Shown here one piece after another: positions 26,524 to 35,084 of a DNA stretch of 64,000 bases. The stretch is from Bradyrhizobium monzae (GTDB lineage Bacteria > Pseudomonadota > Alphaproteobacteria > Rhizobiales > Xanthobacteraceae), in contig NZ_JAIRDQ010000006.1 in NCBI RefSeq assembly GCF_021458635.1, positions 435,105-499,104 of the forward strand. The letters are read 5' to 3'. Within the stretch, counting starts at the first letter, position 1, and each line of letters begins with the position of its first letter. The translations under genes were made by a program, and so were the position numbers. The notes under the pieces were generated by a model. The model was given only the letters and a program-made list of their open reading frames with translations, was not told the origin of the DNA and searched no databases.

Positions 26524-27369
26524 ATGTCCCTGTCCGCCCTGGAATCCACCATCAACAGCGCCTTCGACGCGCGCGACGGCATCTCGACCTCGACCAAGGG
26601 CGAGGTCCGCGACGCCGTGAACCAGTCGCTGGAGATTCTGGACAAGGGCGAGGCGCGCGTGGCCGAGCGCGGGGCCGATGGCAAGTGGAAGGTCAATCAG
26701 TGGCTGAAGAAGGCCGTGCTGCTCTCCTTCCGCCTCAACGACATGGACGTCATTCCCGGCGGCCCGGGTCAGGCGAACTGGTGGGACAAGGTGCCCTCGA
26801 AGTTCGAAGGCTGGGGCCCGAACCGTTTTCGCGATGCCGGTTTTCGCGCGGTGCCGGGCGCCGTCGTCCGCCGCTCGGCCTTCATCGCCAAGAACGTCGT
26901 GCTGATGCCCTCCTTCGTCAATCTCGGCGCCTATGTCGATGAGAGCACCATGGTCGACACCTGGGCCACCGTGGGCTCCTGCGCGCAGATCGGCAAGCGC
27001 GTGCATATCTCCGGCGGCGCCGGCATCGGCGGCGTGCTCGAGCCGCTCCAGGCCGAGCCCGTCATCATCGAGGACGATTGCTTCATCGGTGCGCGCAGTG
27101 AAGTCGCCGAGGGCGTCATCGTGCGCAAGGGCGCGGTGCTGGCGATGGGCGTGTTCCTGGGCGCCTCGACCAAGGTCGTCGACCGCGAGACCGGCGAGAT
27201 CTTCATGGGCGAAGTACCGGAATATTCGGTGGTAGTGCCCGGCGCGCTGCCCGGCAAGCCCATGAAGAACGGCCAGATCGGCCCGAGCACGGCCTGCGCC
27301 GTGATCGTCAAGCGCGTCGACGAGCGCACGCGCTCGAAGACCAGCATCAACGAGCTGCTGCGGGATTGA
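26524..27369 (+). CDS. dapD: 2,3,4,5-tetrahydropyridine-2,6-dicarboxylate N-succinyltransferase
   Basis: 281 residues. DapD transfers succinyl from succinyl-CoA to tetrahydrodipicolinate in the succinylase branch of lysine and meso-DAP synthesis. It is a left-handed beta-helix enzyme: hexapeptide turns are visible (AFIAKNVVLMPSFVNLGAYV, MVDTWATVGSCAQIG, VHISGGAGIGGVLEP, CFIGARSEVAEGVIV). The conserved WWDKVPSKFE segment precedes the helix. The start at 26524 (MSLSALESTINSAFDARDG) matches the family. dapE follows after 10 bp, so two steps of the same pathway are cotranscribed. Confidence 0.97.
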   Translation: MSLSALESTINSAFDARDGISTSTKGEVRDAVNQSLEILDKGEARVAERGADGKWKVNQWLKKAVLLSFRLNDMDVIPGGPGQANWWDKVPSKFEGWGPNRFRDAGFRAVPGAVVRRSAFIAKNVVLMPSFVNLGAYVDESTMVDTWATVGSCAQIGKRVHISGGAGIGGVLEPLQAEPVIIEDDCFIGARSEVAEGVIVRKGAVLAMGVFLGASTKVVDRETGEIFMGEVPEYSVVVPGALPGKPMKNGQIGPSTACAVIVKRVDERTRSKTSINELLRD

Positions 27370-27379
27370 TCGGACGCGC

Positions 27380-28546
27380 ATGACCGACGCTCTTTCGATT
27401 GCCCGCGATCTGATCCGCTGCCCCTCGGTAACCCCGGCTGACGCCGGTGCGCTGGGAGTGCTTGAAAAAGCCCTCAGCGCGGCGGGCTTCACCTGCCACC
27501 GCGTGACCTTCAGCGAACCCGGCACCGCCGACGTCGACAATCTCTATGCGCGGAACGGCACTGAAGGGCCGCACATCACCTTCGCCGGCCACACCGACGT
27601 GGTGCCGCCCGGCGACGAGAGCGCCTGGAGCGTCGGTGCATTTTCGGGCGAGGTGAAGGACGGTTTCCTGCACGGCCGCGGCGCGGTCGACATGAAGGGC
27701 GGCATCGCCTGCTCGGTCGCCGCGGTGCTGGAGCATCTCGCTGCGAACGACGGCAAGGCACGTACGGACGGCAAAGGTTCGATCTCGTTCCTGATCACGG
27801 GCGACGAGGAAGACGTCTCCATCAACGGCACCATCAAGCTGTTGCAGTGGGCCGCCGAGCGCGGCGAGAAATTCGATCATTGCGTGCTCGGCGAGCCCTC
27901 CAATGTCGAGACGCTCGGCGACACCATCAAGGTCGGCCGCCGCGGCTCGCAATCGGGCACGCTCTATGTCGACGGCGTGCAGGGCCACGTCGCCTATCCG
28001 CATCGCGCGGCCAATCCGGTGCCGGATATTTCGCGACTGATCGTGGCGATCTCGGACGAGCCGCTCGACCATGGCAGCGCGCAGTTTCAGGCCTCCAATC
28101 TCGAATTCACCTCGGTCGACGTCGGCAACAAGGCCAACAACGTCATCCCCGGCGAGGCCCGCGCAAAATTCAACATCCGCTATAACGACAACCATACGCA
28201 GGCGAGCCTGCGCGAGCTGGTCGAGACGCGCCTGGCAAAAGCCTGCGGCAACCGCATCCGCGCCCGCATCGTCTGGGAGCCCTCGAACTCCAACGTGTTC
28301 GTGACCAAGCCCGGCCCATTCACCGAACTCGCGGTCTCCGCGATCGAGGAAGTCACCGGCCGCAAGCCGGAGCTGTCGACCTCGGGCGGCACCTCGGACG
28401 CGCGCTTTATCTCGAGCTATTGCCCGGTGATCGAGTTCGGGCTGGTTGGCCAGACCATGCACCAGGTCAACGAGCGCGTGCCGGTCAAGGACCTGGAGCA
28501 GCTGACGAAGGTGTATCGCGGGATTCTGACGCGGTATTTTGGGTAG
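27380..28546 (+). CDS. dapE: Succinyl-diaminopimelate desuccinylase
   Basis: 388 residues. A di-zinc M20 peptidase-family enzyme that hydrolyses N-succinyl-LL-DAP to LL-DAP and succinate. Zinc and catalytic motifs: FAGHTDVVPPGD (His and Asp), GRGAVDMKGG (bridging Asp), LITGDEEDVSINGT (catalytic Glu and zinc Glu), and STSGGTSDARF near the C-terminus. The dimerisation lid spans about 180-290. It is directly behind dapD and ends just before a hairpin repeat that separates it from the convergent truA. Confidence 0.97.
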   Translation: MTDALSIARDLIRCPSVTPADAGALGVLEKALSAAGFTCHRVTFSEPGTADVDNLYARNGTEGPHITFAGHTDVVPPGDESAWSVGAFSGEVKDGFLHGRGAVDMKGGIACSVAAVLEHLAANDGKARTDGKGSISFLITGDEEDVSINGTIKLLQWAAERGEKFDHCVLGEPSNVETLGDTIKVGRRGSQSGTLYVDGVQGHVAYPHRAANPVPDISRLIVAISDEPLDHGSAQFQASNLEFTSVDVGNKANNVIPGEARAKFNIRYNDNHTQASLRELVETRLAKACGNRIRARIVWEPSNSNVFVTKPGPFTELAVSAIEEVTGRKPELSTSGGTSDARFISSYCPVIEFGLVGQTMHQVNERVPVKDLEQLTKVYRGILTRYFG

Positions 28547-28571
28547 GCGCCGCGCTCGCCAAGCATTCCGC

Positions 28572-28662
28572 CGTCATGCCCGGGCTTGTCCCGGGCATCC
28601 ACGTTCTTCAGTGCTCGCGACAAGAAAGAACGTGGATGGCCGGGACAGGCCCGGCCATGACG
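28572..28662. repeat. Double-hairpin intergenic repeat, copy 3 (C arm then G arm)
   Basis: 91 bp, CGTCATG...CATGACG. The left arm is TGCCCGGG-CTTGT-CCCGGGCA and the right arm TGGCCGGG-ACAGG-CCCGGCCA. It lies between the convergent dapE and truA genes, where two hairpins would suit a bidirectional terminator or RNA-end stabiliser. Confidence 0.9.
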
Positions 28663-28719
28663 ATGTGGTGAGAGTTCGGGCACTGGCCATGACGATGGGG
28701 TAAGAGAATCGACTCCCAA

Positions 28720-29457
28720 CTAATAATCCACCTTCATCAGATACAGCCCCTCCGGCGGCGCGACGATGCCGCACGCCGCGCGGCTGCGGGCCTCCAGCGC
28801 TGCGGAGAGATCGTCCGCGGTCCAGCGGCCTTCGCCGACCCAGACCAGCGATCCCACCATCGAGCGCACCTGACTATGCAGGAATGAGCGCGCGGACGTG
28901 ACAATGGTGATTTCGCGACCGTCGCTCAACACGTCGAGCTGGTCGAGCGTCTTCTCCGGCGACTTGGCCTGGCACTCGGTGTCGCGAAAGGTTGTGAAGT
29001 CGTGCTTGCCGAGCAGCCGCTGTGCGGCGGCATGCATCGCGTCGGCATCGAGCCGACGCGGCACGCGCCAGGCGTGGCCGATGTCGAGCGCGAGATTGGC
29101 GCGGGTGTTGACGACGCGGTAGCGGTAGTGGCGCTTCACGGCCGAGAAACGCGCTTCGAACGTGTCAGGGACGATCTCGGCCTCGAGCACAGCGATCGGA
29201 TGCGGCCGCAAATGCGCATTCAAGCCATCGCGAAAACGGCCCTGCGGAAACTGCTTGTCGATATCGACATGCGCGACCTGACCGCGCGCATGCACGCCGG
29301 CATCGGTGCGGCCCGCGCCATGCACCCGCGCATCCGCGCCGGTCATTGCCTTCACCGCAGCCTCCAGCGCGCCCTGCACCGAGGGCAGCGTCTCCTGCAC
29401 CTGCCAGCCGAAGAACGGCGCGCCGTCATATTCGATGGTGAGCTTGTAGCGGGGCAT
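28720..29457 (-). CDS. truA: tRNA pseudouridine(38-40) synthase
   Basis: 245 residues. TruA makes pseudouridine at positions 38-40 of the tRNA anticodon arm. It begins MPRYKLTIEYDGAPFFGWQ and carries GAGRTDAGVHARGQVAHVD with the catalytic aspartate, plus DFTTFRDTECQAKSPEKTL and FLHSQVRSMVGSLVWVGEG, all family signatures. The length is normal. Its ATG overlaps the fmt stop (TGATG), giving a translation-linked def-fmt-truA order on the minus strand. Confidence 0.96.
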   Translation of the reverse strand: MPRYKLTIEYDGAPFFGWQVQETLPSVQGALEAAVKAMTGADARVHGAGRTDAGVHARGQVAHVDIDKQFPQGRFRDGLNAHLRPHPIAVLEAEIVPDTFEARFSAVKRHYRYRVVNTRANLALDIGHAWRVPRRLDADAMHAAAQRLLGKHDFTTFRDTECQAKSPEKTLDQLDVLSDGREITIVTSARSFLHSQVRSMVGSLVWVGEGRWTADDLSAALEARSRAACGIVAPPEGLYLMKVDY

Positions 29458-30380
29458 CAGACGAGCCGCATCGGCGGCTCAACCTTCACGCCGCGCAAAA
29501 AGTCCACGACCCGCATCCGGGCCTTGCCTTCGCGCTGCAGCTCTAGAATGCGGATCGCGCCTTCGCCGCAGGCGATGGTGAGCTGGTCATCGAGCACTTC
29601 GCCTGGCGCGCCGGCGCCCTTCGCGAGCTCGCAACGCAAAATCTTCACGCGCGCATTCTCAAGCTCGGCCCAGGCGCCGGGGAACGGCGAGAGGCCGTGG
29701 ATGTGACGCAGCACTGCATGCGCGGGCTTGCTCCAGTCGATCCGGGCCTCCGCCTTGTCGATCTTGGCGGCGTAGGTGACGCCGTCCTCGCTCTGCTTCT
29801 TGAGCTGGAGCCCGCCGCGGTCGAGCGCGGCCATCGCGCGCGCCATCAGATCGGCACCAAGCCGGGACAGGCGATCATGTAGATCGACCGCCGTCATATC
29901 GTCGGTGATCGCGAGCCGCTCGGCCATGGCAACGTCGCCGGTGTCGAGGCCGACATCCATCTTCATCACCATGACGCCGCTCTCGGCATCGCCGGCCATG
30001 ATCGCGCGATTGATCGGCGCGGCGCCGCGCCAGCGCGGCAGCAGCGAGGCGTGAAGATTGTAGCAGCCGAGCTTTGGCGCATCGAGGATCGCCTGCGGCA
30101 GGATCATGCCGTAGGCGACGACGACGGCCGCATCGGCACCAAACGCACTGAACTCGTCGAGTGCCTCCTGCGTCTTCAACGTCTTCGGCGTCAGTACGGG
30201 CACGCCGAGTTTTCGCGCAGCCTCTTCAACCGGCGTCGGCCGCAATTGCAGCCCGCGCCGCCCGCCGGGCTTCGGCGCGCGGGTGTAGACGGCCACGATC
30301 TCGTGGCCGTGCGCGACGAGCTCGAGCAGCGTCGGCACGGAGAAATCGGGCGTGCCCATGAAGATCAGGCGGAGGGGCAT
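29457..30380 (-). CDS. fmt: Methionyl-tRNA formyltransferase
   Basis: 307 residues from the ATG at 30380 (MPLRLIFMGTPDFSVPTL). It formylates Met-tRNAfMet using 10-formyl-THF. Visible: the catalytic/formyl-binding region AYGMILPQAILD, NLHASLLPRWRGAAPI (the SLLP signature) and DVGLDTGD, then a smaller C-terminal tRNA-binding domain. The longer frame to 30491 reads through a hairpin repeat and is not used. It sits between def and truA; def removes the formyl group that fmt adds. Confidence 0.97.
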   Translation of the reverse strand: MPLRLIFMGTPDFSVPTLLELVAHGHEIVAVYTRAPKPGGRRGLQLRPTPVEEAARKLGVPVLTPKTLKTQEALDEFSAFGADAAVVVAYGMILPQAILDAPKLGCYNLHASLLPRWRGAAPINRAIMAGDAESGVMVMKMDVGLDTGDVAMAERLAITDDMTAVDLHDRLSRLGADLMARAMAALDRGGLQLKKQSEDGVTYAAKIDKAEARIDWSKPAHAVLRHIHGLSPFPGAWAELENARVKILRCELAKGAGAPGEVLDDQLTIACGEGAIRILELQREGKARMRVVDFLRGVKVEPPMRLV

Positions 30381-30415
30381 GTGGCGCGACAATCCTCGGA
30401 AACGAGCAAGGTACT

Positions 30416-30532
30416 CGTCATGGCCGGGCTTGTCCCGGCCATCCACGTTCTTCCTGCTCGCGGCGGCAAAGAACGTGGATGCCCGGCACATTAGCTTGAA
30501 GACGCGCTCCGCGCTTTCGGCCGGGCATGACG
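30416..30532. repeat. Double-hairpin intergenic repeat, copy 4 (G arm, then long C arm)
   Basis: 117 bp. The left arm is TGGCCGGG-CTTGT-CCCGGCCA; the right arm starts TGCCCGG, has an insert containing GACGCGCTCCGCGC, and ends CCGGGCA. It separates def from fmt, both on the minus strand, and so interrupts the def-fmt unit. Confidence 0.9.
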
Positions 30533-30545
30533 GCGGAGGACCTGG

Positions 30546-31070
30546 TTACTCCACGCGCTTGGCGGCTTTCTCGAATTTCTTGAGCACGCGGTCGCGCTTG
30601 AGCTTCGAGAGATAGTCGACGAACAGCACGCCGTTGAGATGGTCGATCTCGTGCTGGATGCAGGTGGCGTAGAGGCCTTCGGCGTCCTCTTCGTGCAGCT
30701 TACCGTCCAGATCCGTGAAGCGCACGCGCACCTTCGCCGGCCGCTCGACCTCCTCGTAATATTCGGGGATCGACAGGCAGCCTTCCTCGTAGATCGACAG
30801 GTCCTCGGAGGACGCGATGATCTCGGGATTGATGAAGACCCGCGGCTCCGGCTTGGTCTCGCCGTCCTGATCGGGCTTGGCGAGATCCATCGTGATCAGC
30901 CGCAGCGGCTGCGCGATCTGGATCGCCGCCAGCCCGATGCCGGGCGCGTCGTACATGGTCTCGAACATGTCGTCGGCAAGCTTGCGGATCTCCGGCGTGA
31001 CCTTCTCGATCGGCTTGGAGACCAGGCGCAGCTGCTTGTCGGGCAGGATGATGATTTCTCGTAGGGCCAT
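30546..31070 (-). CDS. def: Peptide deformylase
   Basis: 174 residues. A ferrous-iron metallohydrolase that removes the N-formyl group from new proteins. All three family motifs are intact: GIGLAAIQ, EGCLS (metal Cys) and HEIDH (two metal His and the catalytic Glu). The start MALREIIILPDK matches the family. The def-fmt-truA order is the usual one, though copy 4 of the double-hairpin repeat lies between def and fmt. Upstream it is divergent from rmuC across a region with CtrA-type boxes. Confidence 0.97.
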   Translation of the reverse strand: MALREIIILPDKQLRLVSKPIEKVTPEIRKLADDMFETMYDAPGIGLAAIQIAQPLRLITMDLAKPDQDGETKPEPRVFINPEIIASSEDLSIYEEGCLSIPEYYEEVERPAKVRVRFTDLDGKLHEEDAEGLYATCIQHEIDHLNGVLFVDYLSKLKRDRVLKKFEKAAKRVE

Positions 31071-31122
31071 GGCCGCGATTTAAGCCGCGCGTGACAAGCG
31101 GTCAATGCGGTCGGGAACTGCG

Positions 31123-31189
31123 TTAACGGTCCGCTAACCATAAAACGTCAGGTTTTGTTAACCATAAAAATGAGGGATCGGTTAACCAT
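31123..31189 (+). promoter_or_regulatory. Three CtrA-type boxes at an exact 24-bp period ahead of rmuC
   Basis: CTAACCAT at 31134-31141, TTAACCAT at 31158-31165 and TTAACCAT at 31182-31189, each followed by AAA, begin exactly 24 bp apart. In addition TTAA at 31123-31126 and CTAA at 31134-31137 are separated by 7 bp, as in the full TTAA-N7-TTAA CtrA site. TTAACCAT is a known alternative CtrA motif in Caulobacter. The boxes lie 52-119 bp upstream of the rmuC ATG and could also affect def. Confidence 0.55.
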
Positions 31190-31241
31190 AAATGTTCGCT
31201 ATTCGTTCGTGCGCCCCGGCGAATCGGGTAGAAGAGCAGGC

Positions 31242-32444
31242 ATGAACGAGATCATTTTCATGCTGGGCGACTGGCCGGTGCGCACGATCGACGCGCTGAT
31301 CGGCTTCGGCGCCCTGGTTCTCATCCTTCTCGTGCTGATTGCGGTCGTGATCGCGCGCTCCGGGCGGCGCGGCGCGGAACTCGCAATGGCACACGCCATC
31401 CGGGCCGACGAGCTGGAGGAGCGGCTGAGCCAGGTGCTGCACGCCCAGAGCGAGGCCGCCGGCCGGGCCGACGCCATGACCCAGGCCCTGGCCGGCCGCC
31501 AGGCCGAGATGGCGCGCGCGGTCAACGAGCGGCTGGATTCGGTGACCCATCGGGTCGGCCAGTCCATGGAGCACTCGACCCGCAACACCATGGAGAGCCT
31601 GCGCGCGCTGCACGAGCGACTCGGCATCATCGACAACGCGCACAAGAACCTCACCGACCTCACCACGCAGGTGACGACGTTGCGCGACGTGCTCGCCAAC
31701 AAGCAGTCGCGCGGCGCCTTTGGCCAGGCGCGGATGGAGGCGATCGTCCAGGACGGCCTGCCGAAGGGCGCTTACGAATTCCAGTTCACGCTCTCGACCG
31801 GCAAGCGGCCCGACTGCGTCGTGTTCCTGCCCGACCAGCGCCCGCTCTGCATCGATGCGAAGTTTCCACTGGAAGCGATGACGGCGCTGCACGATGCCCG
31901 CACCGACGAGGAGAAGCGCGCTGCCACTCAACGGTTGCGCGGCGATGTGATGAAGCATGTCAGCGACATCGCGGAAAAATACCTCGTCACCGGCGAGACC
32001 CAGGAGATGGCGCTGATGTTCGTGCCGTCGGAATCCGTCTACGCCGAGATCCATGACGGTTTCGACGACGTGATCCAGAAGGCCTATCGCGCCAAGGTCG
32101 TGCTGGTGTCGCCGTCGCTGCTGATGCTCGCGATCCAGGTGATGCAGCAGATCATGAAGGACGCGCGCATGCGCGACGCCGCCGACCAGATCCAGACCGA
32201 GGTGATCAAGCTCGGCGACGATCTCGGCCGCCTGCGCGACCGCGTGCTGAAATTGCAGAAGCACTTCGCCGACGCGAACGAGGACGTCCGCCAGATCCTG
32301 ATCTCCGCCGACAAGATCGAAAAGCGTGCAGGGCGAATCGAGGAGCTCGATTTCAGCAAGACCGACGCGCCCGCAGACGGCCCGCGGCTGGTGACAACGG
32401 GCACGCCGGAGCTGTTTCCAAGGAAACTCCAGGCGGGGGAGTGA
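31242..32444 (+). CDS. rmuC: RmuC-family DNA recombination protein
   Basis: 400 residues. RmuC proteins limit inversion between short inverted repeats and have a nuclease-like core. There is one N-terminal membrane segment (about 14-36, DALIGFGALVLILLVLIAVVIA), then a long coiled coil (about 45-145) and the conserved core KSRGAFGQARMEAIVQDGLP, RPDCVVFLP, LCIDAKFPLEA and EMALMFVPSESVY. The D-x-C-V and IDAKFP motifs resemble a PD-(D/E)XK active site. The ATG at 31242 is chosen because it gives the membrane segment; the longer frame to 31155 overlaps the regulatory boxes. Confidence 0.92.
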   Translation: MNEIIFMLGDWPVRTIDALIGFGALVLILLVLIAVVIARSGRRGAELAMAHAIRADELEERLSQVLHAQSEAAGRADAMTQALAGRQAEMARAVNERLDSVTHRVGQSMEHSTRNTMESLRALHERLGIIDNAHKNLTDLTTQVTTLRDVLANKQSRGAFGQARMEAIVQDGLPKGAYEFQFTLSTGKRPDCVVFLPDQRPLCIDAKFPLEAMTALHDARTDEEKRAATQRLRGDVMKHVSDIAEKYLVTGETQEMALMFVPSESVYAEIHDGFDDVIQKAYRAKVVLVSPSLLMLAIQVMQQIMKDARMRDAADQIQTEVIKLGDDLGRLRDRVLKLQKHFADANEDVRQILISADKIEKRAGRIEELDFSKTDAPADGPRLVTTGTPELFPRKLQAGE

Positions 32445-32452
32445 GGCCGAGT

Positions 32453-32574
32453 CGTCATGGCCGGGCTTGTCCCGGCCATCCACGCCTTTTCGACGGCACC
32501 AAGAACGTGGATGCGCGGGACGTAGGCGAGCGGAAGCGACGCCGTCCTTAGGACGGCTAAGCCCGGGCATGACG
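32453..32574. repeat. Double-hairpin intergenic repeat, copy 5 (G arm, then long C arm)
   Basis: 122 bp, the longest copy. The left arm is TGGCCGGG-CTTGT-CCCGGCCA. The right arm starts TGCGCGGG, one change from the type, and ends CCCGGGCA; its insert includes a separate hairpin GCCGTCC-TTA-GGACGGC. It starts 8 bp after the rmuC stop and lies ahead of the ampG-like gene. Confidence 0.88.
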
Positions 32575-32620
32575 GTTTTGTAGCCGAGGCAGCGCCCCCA
32601 GAATCTGCTAACACCTCCCC

Positions 32621-33985
32621 ATGACCGCACCCGACGCGACCTCCCCTGCCGCGACCTCTCCCCCTGCGACCTCCTGGCGCGACAGCCTGGCTGTCTACCT
32701 GCAGCCGCGGGTGCTGATCGTGCTGTTCCTTGGCTTCTCGTCCGGGCTGCCGCTGGCGCTGTCCGGCTCGACGCTGCTGGTGTGGATGCGCGAGGCCGGG
32801 GTCGATCTCAAGACCATCGGACTGTTTGCGCTGGTCGGCACGCCCTACACGCTGAAATTCCTGTGGGCACCGCTGGTGGATGCGCTGCATGTCCCGTTGT
32901 TCACGCGCGCATTCGGGCGGCGGCGGGGCTGGCTGCTGTTCTCGCAATTGCTGCTGATCGTCGCGATCCTGCTGCTGGCGATGACCGATCCGGCACGCTC
33001 GCCGTTCTATGTCGCACTCGGTGCGCTGCTGGTGGCGACGACGTCGTCGACGCAGGACATCGTGGTCGACGCCTTCCGCGTCGAGAGCCTGCCCGAGGGC
33101 GAGCAGGCCGCCGGCATGGCCGCCTACGTCGCGGCCTATCGCATCGGCATGCTGGTCTCGACCGCGGGCGCGCTGTTCATCGTCTCCGGCTTCGAGAGCA
33201 CCGGCGTCACGCGCAATTCAGCCTGGATGTGGGGCTATGTGGTGATGGCGGCGATGGTGCTGATCGGGACCATCACGGCGCTCGTCGCGACCGAGCCCGA
33301 GCAATCGGTGCGGGCGGAAGCCGCGACGCAAACCGAGACCGCGTTCGCGCGCGTGTTGCACGCGGCGATCGGCGCCTTCTCCGAATTCCTCTCGCGCAAG
33401 GACGCGATGGCGGCGCTCGCCTTCGTCGTGCTGTTCAAGTTCACCGATGCGTTCTCGGGAACGATGACGGCGCCATTCGTGATCGACCTCGGTTTCACCC
33501 GCAACGACTATGCGGCGATCGTGAAGGGCGTCGGGCTCGCTGCGACGCTGATCGGCGGTTTTGCCGGCGGTTTTGTCGCGCGGCGTTACTCGCTGGCGAC
33601 AGCCCTGTGGATCGGGGGCGTGGTGCAGGCGCTCGCCAACTTGTCCTTCTCCTGGCTCGCGGTCGCAGGCGCCAGCCAGTGGGCGCTCGCCTTCGCCATC
33701 ACTTGCGAGAATTTCACCAGCGCCGTCGGCACCGTGATCTTCGTCGCCTATCTCTCGGCGCTGTGCCAGAACCCGCTGCACACGGCGACGCAATATGCGC
33801 TGCTCACCGCGCTCGCGGCGGTGGGGCGGACCTATCTCTCGTCGGGCGCCGGCTTCGTGGCTGATACGACCGGCTGGCCGCTGTTCTTCGTGATCTGCGT
33901 GCTGGTGGCGATCCCGAGCCTGGTGCTGCTGACGTGGCTGCAGAAGCGCGGGCATTTTGAGGCGCTGGGGCCGGTGCGGGTTTAG
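32621..33985 (+). CDS. ampG: AmpG-like muropeptide permease (MFS)
   Basis: 454 residues with about 12 membrane segments. AmpG imports GlcNAc-anhydroMurNAc-peptides for cell-wall recycling and, in some species, AmpC induction. Family motifs: LGFSSGLPLALSGSTLLVWM, GTPYTLKFLWAPLVD, SSTQDIVVDAFRVE and FKFTDAFSGTMTAPF. The first 20 residues are a low-complexity Ala/Ser/Pro/Thr tail. The NagZ-like gene at the left edge would act on the imported product but is 32 kb away. Other MFS transport of related glycans cannot be excluded. Confidence 0.88.
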   Translation: MTAPDATSPAATSPPATSWRDSLAVYLQPRVLIVLFLGFSSGLPLALSGSTLLVWMREAGVDLKTIGLFALVGTPYTLKFLWAPLVDALHVPLFTRAFGRRRGWLLFSQLLLIVAILLLAMTDPARSPFYVALGALLVATTSSTQDIVVDAFRVESLPEGEQAAGMAAYVAAYRIGMLVSTAGALFIVSGFESTGVTRNSAWMWGYVVMAAMVLIGTITALVATEPEQSVRAEAATQTETAFARVLHAAIGAFSEFLSRKDAMAALAFVVLFKFTDAFSGTMTAPFVIDLGFTRNDYAAIVKGVGLAATLIGGFAGGFVARRYSLATALWIGGVVQALANLSFSWLAVAGASQWALAFAITCENFTSAVGTVIFVAYLSALCQNPLHTATQYALLTALAAVGRTYLSSGAGFVADTTGWPLFFVICVLVAIPSLVLLTWLQKRGHFEALGPVRV

Positions 33986-34015
33986 GCCCGGCACGCGCCA
34001 CGCCCGCGATGCCCC

Positions 34016-34453
34016 TTACTTCCGCACTAAACTCCACTTCGTCACCACGGCCTCGCTCATCTGGCCGGGATCGCTGGCGCAGGCGATCTCGTCGACCTTG
34101 ACCGAGATCTCCTTGCCGACGAACGATTTCAGCTGCGTGGCCTGCGCGTCGCTGGAGGTGACGAGCTGAAAGGTTTCAGGCCCGGTCTCGAGATCGCACA
34201 GTCCGTTCGGCGCCGGCAGGCGGCGTGGCTCTGAGGTGATCTGGTACATCGCGATTCGCTTGCCGGCGTTCTTGATGTCGCGGACCTTCATGGCGTTCAG
34301 CTCGCCCGAAAGCACCTCGCCGGTGCTGATCGGCTTGCCGGGCTTCGACGGCGGCGCCGCCGCCTCGCCGTCCTGCTGTGCGGCGATGGCCGGTGTCACC
34401 AGCAGCAGCATCGTCGCGACCAAAGCCGATCGTGTGGCGAAAAGTTTCGTCAT
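34016..34453 (-). CDS. Hypothetical secreted protein, about 145 residues
   Basis: I do not recognise the family. Residues 1-24 form a clear signal peptide (TKLFATRSALVATMLLLVTPAIAAQQ). The mature part begins with an Ala/Pro-rich stretch and has only two cysteines (GLCDLETG and EIACASDPG), which could pair in the periplasm. Coding pattern and stop spacing look real, and the reading frame is uninterrupted. It is convergent with the ampG-like gene and lies upstream of nothing else in its direction; recR is 27 bp on its other side on the same strand, so the two could be cotranscribed. Confidence 0.65.
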   Translation of the reverse strand: MTKLFATRSALVATMLLLVTPAIAAQQDGEAAAPPSKPGKPISTGEVLSGELNAMKVRDIKNAGKRIAMYQITSEPRRLPAPNGLCDLETGPETFQLVTSSDAQATQLKSFVGKEISVKVDEIACASDPGQMSEAVVTKWSLVRK

Positions 34454-34480
34454 GTCGTCCGTTCCGTCAAGTCTGGATGG

Positions 34481-35083
34481 CTAGAACAGGGTCCGCTGCC
34501 GCATCGCGGCCGATAGCGTGCCCTCGTCGAGATAATCAAGCTCGCCACCGACAGGCACACCATGGGCGAGCCGGGTTACTTTTACGTTGGCGTCCTGAAG
34601 CAGGTCGGTGATGTAATGCGCGGTGGTCTGCCCGTCGACCGTCGCATTCAGCGCAAGAATGATCTCGTGCACCTCGGCCGCATGCGCACGTGCGACCAGC
34701 GCGTCGATGGTGAGGTCCTGCGGGCCGACACCGTCGAGCGGCGACAGGGTCGCGCCCAGCACGTGGTAGCGCCCTTGGGTCGCATTGGCCCGCTCCAGCG
34801 CCCAGAGATCGGCGACGTCGGCGACGACGACGATGATGGCCGGATCGCGCTTCGGGTCGATGCAGACGGTGCAGGGATTCTGCGTGTCGATGTTGCCGCA
34901 GGTCTTGCAGACCTGAACCTTGTCCAGCGCAACCTGCAATGCCGACGACAGCGGCATCATCAGCGCTTCGCGCTTCTTGATCAGATGCAGCGCCGCGCGC
35001 CGCGCCGAGCGCGGGCCCAAGCCCGGCAGCCGCGCGAGAAGCTGGACCAGCCGCTCGATTTCGGGACCTGCGACCGCGCCCAT
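34481..35083 (-). CDS. recR: Recombination mediator protein RecR
   Basis: 200 residues. RecR works with RecF and RecO to load RecA at gaps. Features in order: helix-hairpin-helix LLARLPGLGPRSARRAALHL, a C4 zinc finger CKTCGNIDTQNPCTVC, a Toprim domain AIIVVVADVADLWALER ... EIILALNATVDGQTTA, and the C-terminal Walker-B-like tail GVPVGGELDYLDEGTL. It is separated from ybaB by a single base, forming the dnaX-ybaB-recR order found widely. Confidence 0.97.
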   Translation of the reverse strand: MGAVAGPEIERLVQLLARLPGLGPRSARRAALHLIKKREALMMPLSSALQVALDKVQVCKTCGNIDTQNPCTVCIDPKRDPAIIVVVADVADLWALERANATQGRYHVLGATLSPLDGVGPQDLTIDALVARAHAAEVHEIILALNATVDGQTTAHYITDLLQDANVKVTRLAHGVPVGGELDYLDEGTLSAAMRQRTLF

Positions 35084-35084
35084 A

